DNA of 64,000 nt from Drouetiella hepatica Uher 2000/2452 (GTDB lineage Bacteria > Cyanobacteriota > Cyanobacteriia > Elainellales > Elainellaceae), in NCBI GenBank assembly GCA_019359505.1, contig JAHHHD010000023.1, forward strand, positions 1 to 64,000, written 5' to 3'. Below, one piece after another: positions 1 to 7,094 of this stretch. The notes under the pieces are model-generated. The model ran no database searches and was not told where the DNA came from. It was given only the letters and a program-made list of their open reading frames with translations. The first letter of the stretch is position 1; the number at the start of each line of letters is the position of its first letter. The translations under genes and the position numbers were made by a program.

Positions 1-32
1 CGATATTGTTATAGACATCGGGTGTCACCCGC

Positions 33-278
33 TTGGAAAGTCGTCACCCGCTTCCTCCGAGTCTTGAAATCGAGTGTACTACTCAATTTCAGCCCCGTAC
101 CCCCATAATTCGCTTGGAGCGGACTGCTGAAAGATCTCGGTGCATTGCAAAGGTTATTGGCAGCCGCTCAAACGAACAGTTGTACTGCGTTGATTTTCCA
201 GAGAACTACGATTTAGAGTTATTCTATGAGGCGTTTCTGAAAGATTACCTATGGATCAGTCAACTCAACCAACATTGA
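33..278 (+). CDS. Hypothetical protein, possibly a gene fragment
   Basis: An 81-residue reading frame that I do not recognise. The C-terminal half (about residue 35 on) has ordinary globular composition, with a run resembling a domain end (CVDFPENYDLELFYEAFL), while the first 25 residues are proline-rich and look like translated non-coding DNA. It may be the 3' end of a decayed gene whose start lies left of the window or has been lost. No ribosome binding site is evident in front of the ATG. Confidence 0.3.
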   Translation: MESRHPLPPSLEIECTTQFQPRTPIIRLERTAERSRCIAKVIGSRSNEQLYCVDFPENYDLELFYEAFLKDYLWISQLNQH

Positions 279-457
279 CATCGCATCAACCCTAGTACCC
301 AAATCTCGTAGGGTGCATTGCAGCTAAGCAAACGCACCATTTTTATGAGAATTTTAATGCCGCTCCGCGTAGAATTCTCAATGTTCCTGATGAGGGCTGC
401 TCTGAGATTAATCAGGGCGGCAATTTACAATAGATAGGGAGTTACTGGGAAAGGCTG
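279..457. other. Intergenic stretch with a decayed short repeat
   Basis: No gene seen. Around 309-336 the sequence (TAGGGTGCATTGCAG ... GCACC) resembles the common cyanobacterial repeat built on TAGGGTGCGTTA / TAACGCACC, but the arms are imperfect, so this is probably an old degenerate copy. Confidence 0.35.
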
Positions 458-565
458 ATGACGTTGCCAGAATTACAAAATCAGGCATTGCGGTTGCCAA
501 CTGGCGATCGGGTCAAAACCTCCCCTTATCCCTGCCCTGCCGATTCACTAGGAACTGACTCATAA
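458..565 (+). pseudogene. Truncated antitoxin-like small ORF coupled to the Uma2 gene
   Basis: A 35-residue ORF starting MTLPELQNQALRLPTGDR and then running into unrelated residues before stopping. The opening resembles the short helical proteins (M-T-x-x-E-L-Q-x-Q-A-x-x-L-P-x-x-D-R-W) often encoded immediately upstream of Uma2 genes in cyanobacteria. The usual continuation is missing after GDR, so it looks like a deletion remnant. Its stop overlaps the Uma2 start in the arrangement TAATG, so it could still act by translational coupling even if the product is dead. The family assignment rests on recall of the N-terminal pattern only. Confidence 0.4.
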
Positions 566-1161
566 TGATTGCAGTGAAAAAGAACTTCCCACAGCTCACC
601 CCCAAAGAATACTTTGCCTGGGAAGAAAAGCAGCTAGAAAAGCATGAATACATTGATGGTCAAGTCTATGCGATGGGCGGCGGCAGTGTAAATCATGGTC
701 GCATTGCTATCCGGCTCACTGCCCTGTTCGACACCCATTTAGACAGTAGCGGTTGCATAACAGGCAATTCTGATATCAAGGTTAATATTGCCGAAACCAA
801 TAGCTACACCTATCCAGACGCTAGCGTAACTTGCGACAAACGAGACAAAAACACGTCTCAATATTTTACTTACCCCTGTCTGATCGTTGAGGTTTTATCA
901 GAGAGTACAGAGGCGTATGACCGAGGGGGTAAGTTCAGAATGTATCGAAACAACCCCGTCTTACAAGATTATTTATTAGTGAGTTCCACCCGCATTGAAA
1001 TGGATCTGTATCACAAAAAAGATACTGGCGAATGGATTATTCTTAATTACAAGGCAGGAGATCTCATAGAACTAAAAAGCATTAATCTCAGCTTTCCGAT
1101 CGAGCAAGTCTACCGCAATCTTGTTCTAACGCCAGAAAATCTACCACCAGAATCTGAGTAA
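565..1161 (+). CDS. Uma2 family endonuclease-like protein (DUF820)
   Basis: A 198-residue protein of the Uma2/DUF820 family, very abundant in cyanobacteria and predicted from fold to be a PD-(D/E)XK restriction-type nuclease; the biological role is unknown. Typical features are the opening TPKEYFAWEEKQ with HEYIDGQVYAMGGGS, the acidic YPDASV strand (about residues 83-88) and the core strand LIVEVLSEST (about 107-116), which carry the presumed metal-binding Asp and Glu. Length is normal (about 190-200). It starts inside the stop of a short antitoxin-like ORF (TAATG), and a 102-bp palindromic repeat follows it. Such genes are often mobile or duplicated. The family call is secure; nuclease activity is inference. 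Confidence 0.85.
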   Translation: MIAVKKNFPQLTPKEYFAWEEKQLEKHEYIDGQVYAMGGGSVNHGRIAIRLTALFDTHLDSSGCITGNSDIKVNIAETNSYTYPDASVTCDKRDKNTSQYFTYPCLIVEVLSESTEAYDRGGKFRMYRNNPVLQDYLLVSSTRIEMDLYHKKDTGEWIILNYKAGDLIELKSINLSFPIEQVYRNLVLTPENLPPESE

Positions 1162-1249
1162 ATTAGACGGGATCTATTCGTCAGATTGGGATAATGGCAA
1201 TAGTGGCAGTCTTTGAAAGAATGGGCGATACGAATAGCTTGTTGAGTTG

Positions 1250-1351
1250 TATAGCGCTACGCGCTTAGATCCAATGAGTTATTTTTTGAGAGCCGCGCTC
1301 CGCGCGGCTCTCAAAAAATAACTCGTCCTAACTCAATTACGTAGGGCTATA
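1250..1351. repeat. 102-bp palindromic repeat, family A copy 1
   Basis: Begins TATAGC and ends GCTATA. The core is a perfect 23-bp inverted repeat (1276-1298 with 1302-1324) around the loop TCC, ending in GCGC on each side. Three other copies in this window, at 39804, 42868 and 51874, are also exactly 102 bp. The remaining bases of the 1162-1470 gap hold nothing else I can support. It resembles a non-coding miniature mobile element; I know of no named family for it. Confidence 0.85.
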
Positions 1352-1470
1352 ATGCTCAAGCAAGTCTTGATTCTTGGTAAAGTATGCATTGGAATTCTTG
1401 GTGGGTTGAGCTTGCTGTTGAGTTAGTAGTGTATCCAAAAAATAGGAAAGATGATTTGGATTAAAGCCCT

Positions 1471-1938
1471 ATGAACAAAGAGCAATTAGAACAATACTGG
1501 CAAGCCTATTTAGCGACGCTTCCAAATGCTGCATCCAGTGTCGAAACTTATGACGCGGGTCAATTTGGCGATCACTCTGAAATGGCAGATGAACTGGGAA
1601 ATTTAATCTTAAAAGGAGTTAAAACTGCAACCTGTTCAGCTTTATGGGAATGGGAAGCAGAGGGAAGCGAGCTTCCTAAAGTGGGATCAAAATCTATTGT
1701 GCTTGATGGGAATGACAACCCACTTTGCATTATTGAAACAACGGAAGTGGTAATCCGAGCATTTAATGAAGTGGACACCAAGTTTGCTTATGAAGAAGGT
1801 GAGGACGATCGTTCCTTAGAATCTTGGAGAGAGGAACATTGGAAGTTCTTCTGGCGAATATTACCTAAAATTGCTAAGAAGCCAACCCCTGAGATGCTTT
1901 TAGTTTGCGAGCGTTTTCATGTCGTGTATAGGCAGTAA
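1471..1938 (+). CDS. ASCH domain-containing protein
   Basis: A 155-residue protein made almost entirely of one ASCH (ASC-1 homology) domain, a beta-barrel related to PUA that is predicted to bind RNA; some members hydrolyse N4-acetylcytidine. Family marks are the opening amphipathic helix, the segment KGVKTATCSALWEWE (about residues 49-63), the strand CIIETTEVVIRAFNEVD, and the closing acidic GEDDRSLESWREEHWKFF stretch. Length is typical. It stands alone, between a palindromic repeat and a converging DUF1802 gene, so context gives no clue to a substrate. Cytoplasmic. The family is clear, the function is not. Confidence 0.85.
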   Translation: MNKEQLEQYWQAYLATLPNAASSVETYDAGQFGDHSEMADELGNLILKGVKTATCSALWEWEAEGSELPKVGSKSIVLDGNDNPLCIIETTEVVIRAFNEVDTKFAYEEGEDDRSLESWREEHWKFFWRILPKIAKKPTPEMLLVCERFHVVYRQ

Positions 1939-2086
1939 CTATTGGTGCAGTGCGGACTCACAACTCCTATGCACATCGACTGTCGAGAGTCGATCGAGGA
2001 TGACGCAAAAATTATTTGCGGAGTGAATCACAATGCTATTGCAGCAGGTTTTAAGTGCGATCGCGGCTACTCCTTGCCAATCAGCT

Positions 2087-2671
2087 TCAAGGGATAGTTT
2101 CTTGAGTGAATGAGGAAACAATTGAAGCGATCGCTTCCACTTGCTCCCAATATTCTTCATCGGTCAATACAGGTTTCGCCACCTCTGGCAAAAGTTCAGC
2201 TTGCAAATCAATCCAAGACTTGCAGCCGCCATAATCAGGACGATAGAGAATGGATTGAGGCTGGGGCAAAGCATAAACCCTCAGCAGCAGCAACGAGAGG
2301 GGCGATCGCGCTTTCCACTTTAGCCGTTCTGAGACAAATGCCTCATTCCAAACATGGAACGGCAACAGAGAAGCGATCGCCTCCGCCTCGCTCACTTCAA
2401 AAGTATGGGTAATCTCTGCCCAAGACTGAATCGGCACCGTTTCAGGATGCCAGCCCGACGCAATAGGCACCACCTGACTGGCATATTCAGGTTTTAGTAG
2501 GCGGGGCTGCTGATGCTCGTAGGTCGGGTAGAGCCAGACTTGGGAATGGGCGATCGCAAAAGACTGTTCTCGAATGCCGCCTTTGCGCAACAGCAAAATA
2601 GTGCTGCCACGGGTCAAAGCATTCACGGCGATCGCCCATTCTTTCAGGGCTGCGGTGAGAAAAAGCGGCAT
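2087..2671 (-). CDS. DUF1802 family protein
   Basis: A 194-residue protein matching the DUF1802 family of uncharacterised cyanobacterial and other bacterial proteins. Recognisable segments are the start ALKEWAIAVNAL followed by a glycine-rich turn with LLLRKGGIRE (about residues 26-35), FWLYPTYEHQ-like WLYPTYEHQQ (about 46-55), and LPFHVWNEAFVSERLKWK (about 103-120). No transmembrane segment and no catalytic motif are evident. The gene converges with the ASCH gene. I cannot assign a function. Confidence 0.75.
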   Translation of the reverse strand: MPLFLTAALKEWAIAVNALTRGSTILLLRKGGIREQSFAIAHSQVWLYPTYEHQQPRLLKPEYASQVVPIASGWHPETVPIQSWAEITHTFEVSEAEAIASLLPFHVWNEAFVSERLKWKARSPLSLLLLRVYALPQPQSILYRPDYGGCKSWIDLQAELLPEVAKPVLTDEEYWEQVEAIASIVSSFTQETIP

Positions 2672-2933
2672 GATTTCTCTCGCGGGTTAGATAAAAAAGC
2701 TGACCCATTGTTGAGTCAGCCCAGATCGTTATTGTAATTTCTTTGTTCTCTCAAATGCTGCTTCTCACGTCAGCATTACTCTCTCAATCAGACAGTTGGA
2801 AGAAACCCAAACTGCGCGTTCCCAAATCGGCAGGTAGGCTCAAGGATAGCTACAAAACTTAAATATCCTTTTCCAGAAAATAGCTTAGCAGTTGGCGTGA
2901 CCTTTTGTAACTCATCTGGACGGCAAAAATAAA

Positions 2934-3917
2934 TTAGCTGTGCGCTTCAACAACGGCTCCTGCCAGATCAATCTCCAAAATTCGAGTCTGGACGCTAATG
3001 CCCTGAGCCACCCAAGCCGCCGCCATTGCCGTCTCTACTGCCACCATTTGGTCAGGGTGAGTCAATGCCAAAAGGGTCGGGCCAGAGCCACTAATCACCA
3101 ATCCATGCGCCCCAGCATCCAAAGCTGCCGTCTGCACCTGCTCAAATCCTTGAATTAGAGTCTGACGATAGGGCTGATGAATCCGGTCTTGTAAAGCAGT
3201 CCGGAGCCAGTCCGATCGCCCCGTCTGCACACCGCGCAGCAGCATTCCCAAATGAGCCACGTTAAACACGGCATCGGCACGGCTGTACTGAGCAGGCAAA
3301 ACTTGCCGCGCTGCTGCCGTGGAAAGTTCAAAATTGGGAATAGCAATCACAGGCACCACCTCTTCATGCCAGGGAATATCGCAAATTGTCCAGGACTGAC
3401 CTGCGCCTGATTGCCCCCCCGATCGCCCGTCCGATCGCCCAGCCGATGCCGACAGCCGACAGCCGCCCAGTAAAGCTGGAACCACGTTATCTGGATGTCC
3501 CTCTAGTCCGATCGCCAGATCCATCACCTGTTCTAGCGATAGCGGCGATCCTGCTAGGGCATTTGCCCCGACTAATCCCCCCACGATCGCCGTTGCCGAA
3601 CTGCCTAACCCCCTTGCTAGCGGCACCTGAAGCACAATCTCTAAATGCACTGGCGGAGGAGTTTTCCCAATCTGCTGATATAGCTTGAGAAACGCCTGAT
3701 ATGCCAAATTGCTTGTGTTGGTAGCAACTCGCTCTGCCTCTAAACCCGTTGCCTCAATTGCGAACGATCGCTCCTGATTCGATCGCTTCTGGTCTCCAGC
3801 AAAGTGCGAAAACACGAACTGGTTGTGCAAGCTTAGGGCGGCTCCTAGGCAATCAAACCCTGCACCCAAGTTGGCAGTTGTGGCGGGAACGGTAACGGTG
3901 AGGGTGGGCGATCGCAT
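2934..3917 (-). CDS. thrB: Homoserine kinase
   Basis: GHMP-family kinase that phosphorylates L-homoserine with ATP to O-phosphohomoserine, the branch step to threonine; cytosolic. The N-terminus VTVPATTANLGAGFDCLG is diagnostic, the ATP-binding GHMP motif PLARGLGSSATA lies near residues 99-110, and the C-terminal motif GLVISGSGPTLLAL is present. At 327 residues it is slightly longer than usual (about 300-310), because a Gly/Ser/Arg-rich insertion (about residues 156-176) built from short tandem DNA repeats at roughly 3396-3470 interrupts the loop after GGCRLSA. The insertion is probably surface-exposed and tolerated. It is a single gene, with the next minus-strand gene 61 bp downstream of none of its pathway partners. 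Confidence 0.95.
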   Translation of the reverse strand: MRSPTLTVTVPATTANLGAGFDCLGAALSLHNQFVFSHFAGDQKRSNQERSFAIEATGLEAERVATNTSNLAYQAFLKLYQQIGKTPPPVHLEIVLQVPLARGLGSSATAIVGGLVGANALAGSPLSLEQVMDLAIGLEGHPDNVVPALLGGCRLSASAGRSDGRSGGQSGAGQSWTICDIPWHEEVVPVIAIPNFELSTAAARQVLPAQYSRADAVFNVAHLGMLLRGVQTGRSDWLRTALQDRIHQPYRQTLIQGFEQVQTAALDAGAHGLVISGSGPTLLALTHPDQMVAVETAMAAAWVAQGISVQTRILEIDLAGAVVEAHS

Positions 3918-3978
3918 AGCGGCGGTTCAGTTCAAGAAATATCAGGTTTAGAGAGAAGCAATTGGGGCAAGTCGAAGT

Positions 3979-4917
3979 TTAGAACCTCACCCCCGAACCT
4001 GACAAGTATTTTTTGAGGAATGGCAAAATTCCGGCTGCCAAATGCTCTGGATATTCCTCGTGCAGACCCAGAGAACCGGGCATCCGATAAACCTGCAACC
4101 CCACTCCAGAAAAATGCACCAGCATTTCCATTTCCTCTAGAGACTTAGGCGGCGTTTGCTCCCCAATCACCACCAGTACGGGCACCGCCAGCGGCGGCTG
4201 GAAATACTCAAAGAAATGCTTGCGGCGATGGACTGGATCAAGTGCCCCTGTCACAAAAGCCGCCGAAGCAAACCTGGCTCCCCGCTTTTGGGTCGTGCGC
4301 CATTTTTGAGCCATCAGCGCTGGCGTCAGATGAGCGCGATCGCCCACCACATGCCGACCATACATCCAGCCTAATATGGGCGGCAGGGTGTTGAGCCAAT
4401 AGAGAAACTGCCCTAGCAGCGGCAGGCGAATCAGAAAACGCAGAACGCTGTAGCTTTTACGATGATCGCCCATTGCTGTCGGCAGAGGTCCCCGCCAAGT
4501 AGGAGCCACCAGCACAATCCAGGAGACGGGCAGCACCACGCCCCGTTGCGCGCCCGCCACCATCTGCATGGCATATCCCGCCGCATGTCCAGCCGCAATG
4601 ATGACTACAGGTTCTGTAAAAACAGACTGGATAAAGTCTTTCAGGAAGTTGTGATAGAGCGCAGGGCGATAGTCAAATGCAGGGCGATCGGATTGTCCAA
4701 ACCCCACCCAGTCAGGAATCACAACCTGGTAGTATTGCGCCAACTGCCCAGCTAAGCCGTACATTTCGCTGCGGCTAGAAACGCTGCTGAGGGCGGGCAG
4801 AAGCAAAATCGGCTTACCCGTCCCAAAGGTTTCATAGGCAACGGTGACAGGCTTTTTTTGCCAATTCCACTGAAATTCTCGAATTGTGCCAGCAGCAGAG
4901 CCGTCGGTAGAAATCAT
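3979..4917 (-). CDS. Alpha/beta hydrolase-fold protein lacking the nucleophile serine
   Basis: A 312-residue alpha/beta-hydrolase-fold protein of a type common in cyanobacteria. I chose the ATG at 4917; a TTG 7 codons upstream is also in frame. The fold is shown by GKPILLLPALSSVS (oxyanion strand), PDWVGFGQSDRP, and the late LHEEYPEHL with the presumed catalytic His (about residue 289). The nucleophile elbow, normally G-x-S-x-G, reads GHAAG (about residues 110-114), so the serine is replaced by alanine (codon GCG). If the sequence is right the protein should lack ordinary hydrolase activity. Substrate unknown; a binding or scaffolding role is possible. Confidence 0.8.
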   Translation of the reverse strand: MISTDGSAAGTIREFQWNWQKKPVTVAYETFGTGKPILLLPALSSVSSRSEMYGLAGQLAQYYQVVIPDWVGFGQSDRPAFDYRPALYHNFLKDFIQSVFTEPVVIIAAGHAAGYAMQMVAGAQRGVVLPVSWIVLVAPTWRGPLPTAMGDHRKSYSVLRFLIRLPLLGQFLYWLNTLPPILGWMYGRHVVGDRAHLTPALMAQKWRTTQKRGARFASAAFVTGALDPVHRRKHFFEYFQPPLAVPVLVVIGEQTPPKSLEEMEMLVHFSGVGLQVYRMPGSLGLHEEYPEHLAAGILPFLKKYLSGSGVRF

Positions 4918-5027
4918 CTCAGCTTTAACCCAGAGCAAACTCTAATTCACTACTAGGGTACATGGCTGTGATGGTCGAGAACATACTTTTCCTTGAAACT
5001 ATCTTTTTCTGAAGCCATGATGAAGCC

Positions 5028-5606
5028 ATGAACATTTTCCTGGAGACAGAGCGCTTAATTTTGCGGCAGTTTACCTCTGCCGATGTTGAGAATCTCGTGT
5101 TACTGGATAGCGATCGCCAGGTGATGCGCTTTATTAACGGCGGCACCCCAACCCCGACCGAGGTGATTCAAAATCAACTTCTGCCCAAAATTCTGAGCTA
5201 CTACGCCAAATATCCACACTTTGGGTTTTGGGCAGTTGATGAAAAGATGAGTCAGGAATTTATCGGCTGGTTTCATTTTTATCCGGCGATCGAAAATCAG
5301 TTTGCGGTTGAATTAAATCTGGTTACGCCAGGGGAAATTGCTCTGGGCTATCGACTGCGGCAAGGAGCCTGGGGCAAAGGCTATGGCACCGAAGGCTCAA
5401 AGGCGCTGATTCACAAGGGCTTCACAGAGCTTCAGGTGCAGCGAGTAGTAGTCTGGGCGCTTGCCGAAAACCTGGCTTCCATTCGGGTAATGCAGAAGGT
5501 TGGATTGCAGTTTGAAAGAGCATTTTCTTTCACAGAGCAGCAGTTGCCCAACGTTAGCCAGCGTCAAGCCGTGAAATATGGGGTAATGTCTCCAATATAT
5601 TGTTGA
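5028..5606 (+). CDS. GNAT family N-acetyltransferase (RimJ/RimL-like)
   Basis: A 192-residue acetyltransferase using acetyl-CoA. It opens IFLETERLILRQFTSADVENLV, typical of the RimJ/RimL branch, and carries the CoA-binding loop GYRLRQGAWGKGYGTEGSKAL (about residues 109-129, pattern Q/R-x-x-G-x-G/A) followed by VVWALAENLASIRVMQKVGLQFE, the conserved motif B. The acceptor (protein N-terminus, antibiotic or small amine) cannot be read from sequence. It stands alone between a divergent hydrolase and a palindromic repeat remnant at 5616-5680. Confidence 0.88.
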   Translation: MNIFLETERLILRQFTSADVENLVLLDSDRQVMRFINGGTPTPTEVIQNQLLPKILSYYAKYPHFGFWAVDEKMSQEFIGWFHFYPAIENQFAVELNLVTPGEIALGYRLRQGAWGKGYGTEGSKALIHKGFTELQVQRVVVWALAENLASIRVMQKVGLQFERAFSFTEQQLPNVSQRQAVKYGVMSPIYC

Positions 5607-5615
5607 TGTGTTGTT

Positions 5616-5680
5616 GATTTTTTGAAAGGGGCGCTCCGCGCCCCACCCTAAATGTCCTAAGCAAGCTGGCGACAGCTCTA
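5616..5680. repeat. Partial palindromic repeat (family B right half)
   Basis: A GGGGCGC-TCC-GCGCCCC core with the right arm of family B attached (ACCCTAAATGTCCTAAGC...). The left arm instead reads like that of the repeat at 24898 (TTTTTGAAAG), so this copy looks chimeric or rearranged. It lies just downstream of the GNAT gene. Confidence 0.6.
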
Positions 5681-5806
5681 CATCCAGAACATCACCGAAA
5701 TATGGCAGCGATCGCCTTCCCGCAGTTTCGCAAGAGACGCTAGGCTAGAAGGCGGTTCTGTGTTTTATCAACCCAGTTTCTTCAAGTCTCTCTAAACTAA
5801 GCCGTC

Positions 5807-6889
5807 ATGTCTGAGCCTATGACTCCCTCGCCTGAACCGGAAATTCCTTTGGTGCCCTCCGAAGCTGCCAGCGTCCCTGCCGACGGATCTGTCAGTGCAG
5901 GCGATTCTCTCAGTGCAAGCGATTCTCTCAGTGCAAGCGATCGCAATGCCAAAACCCGACAGCTTCTGGGCATGAAGGGGGCGCAATCCGGCGAGACTTC
6001 CATCTGGAAAATCCGCTTGCAGTTGATGAAGCCCATTACCTGGATTCCGCTGATTTGGGGCGTGGTATGTGGCGCAGCTTCTTCAGGAAACTACACCTGG
6101 ACGCTAGAAAACACCCTAATTGCCGCCGCCTGTATGCTGCTGTCTGGGCCTTTGCTGACGGGCTACACCCAAACCATGAACGACTTTTACGATCGCGACA
6201 TTGATGCCATTAACGAACCTTACCGCCCGATTCCCTCTGGCGCGATTTCCATCCCGCAGGTGACAGCGCAAATTTTGGTGCTGCTGTTTGCGGGTCTTGG
6301 TATTGCCTTTGCGCTCGATCGGTGGGCAGGTCACAGCTTCCCGACCATTACGGCACTGGCGCTTGGCGGCTCGCTGCTGTCCTACATCTATTCCGCTCCG
6401 CCGCTGAAACTCAAGCAAAACGGCTGGTTGGGCAACTACGCCTTGGGAGCCAGCTATATTGCTTTGCCCTGGTGGGCGGGTCATGCGCTGTTTGGAGAAC
6501 TCAACACCACGATCGTTGTCTTGACGCTGTTCTACAGCATGGCGGGTTTGGGCATTGCGGTGGTGAATGACTTCAAAAGTGTGGAGGGCGATCGCCAGCT
6601 GGGTCTAGATTCTCTGCCCGTTATGTTTGGTGTGGGCACAGCCGCCTGGATTTGTGTACTGATGATTGACATCTTTCAGTCGGGTATCGCGGCATTCTTA
6701 GTCAATATCCATCAGAATCTCTCTGCTGTACTGCTGGTGCTGCTAATTGTCCCCCAGATTACGTTTCAGGATATGTATTTCCTGCGCGACCCGCTCAAAA
6801 ATGATGTGAAATATCAGGCAAGCGCTCAGCCTTTTTTGGTGTTGGGAATGCTAGTAACAGCTCTGGCGCTGGGTCACGCAGGCGTGTAG
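5807..6889 (+). CDS. chlG: Chlorophyll synthase (chlorophyll a synthase ChlG)
   Basis: Membrane prenyltransferase that esterifies chlorophyllide a with phytyl or geranylgeranyl diphosphate, the last step of chlorophyll a synthesis, in thylakoid membranes. The UbiA-type motif NDFYDRDIDAINEPYRPIPSG (about residues 125-145) supplies the Asp residues that hold Mg-diphosphate; a second motif VNDFKSVEGDRQLGLDSLPV lies near 255-275, and about eight hydrophobic helices are visible. The length, 360, exceeds the usual 330 or so because of an N-terminal Ser/Asp-rich extension containing three 18-nt tandem units (5894-5947). The extension is probably cytoplasmic and not essential. Upstream is a repeat remnant and presumed promoter. 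Confidence 0.95.
   Translation: MSEPMTPSPEPEIPLVPSEAASVPADGSVSAGDSLSASDSLSASDRNAKTRQLLGMKGAQSGETSIWKIRLQLMKPITWIPLIWGVVCGAASSGNYTWTLENTLIAAACMLLSGPLLTGYTQTMNDFYDRDIDAINEPYRPIPSGAISIPQVTAQILVLLFAGLGIAFALDRWAGHSFPTITALALGGSLLSYIYSAPPLKLKQNGWLGNYALGASYIALPWWAGHALFGELNTTIVVLTLFYSMAGLGIAVVNDFKSVEGDRQLGLDSLPVMFGVGTAAWICVLMIDIFQSGIAAFLVNIHQNLSAVLLVLLIVPQITFQDMYFLRDPLKNDVKYQASAQPFLVLGMLVTALALGHAGV
5894..5947 (+). repeat. 18-nt tandem repeat inside chlG
   Basis: Three in-frame 18-nt units (5894-5911, 5912-5929, 5930-5947) encoding SAGDSL, SASDSL and SASDRN. The third unit has diverged so that it contains a HIP1 octamer. Confidence 0.85.
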
Positions 6890-7094
6890 AGTTAAGCGGC
6901 ATGCACAGCGGCATACAAAGCGTATTTCGCAACACTGCCTTGTACTTTGCCTCAAAAAAGACTAAGTTTAGGTGAAGTTAAATAAAGCTAAAGCTAAGCT
7001 GTTCATAGACAGTCTAAATAGCAATTGCCAACTTGCCCTTGGTATCTGCCAGTAAGAACAACGTTCTATCTGTGGTGGTTTGTGAGGAAGTACC

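Noticed and set aside
1352-1426. Hydrophobic 24-residue frame just after family A copy 1
   Set aside because: No ribosome binding site, and its start codon overlaps the repeat end; it is too short to support without homology.
5938-5946. HIP1 octamers as a regulatory site
   Set aside because: GCGATCGC occurs throughout the window in coding and non-coding DNA alike, as expected for many cyanobacteria, so single sites carry no specific meaning.
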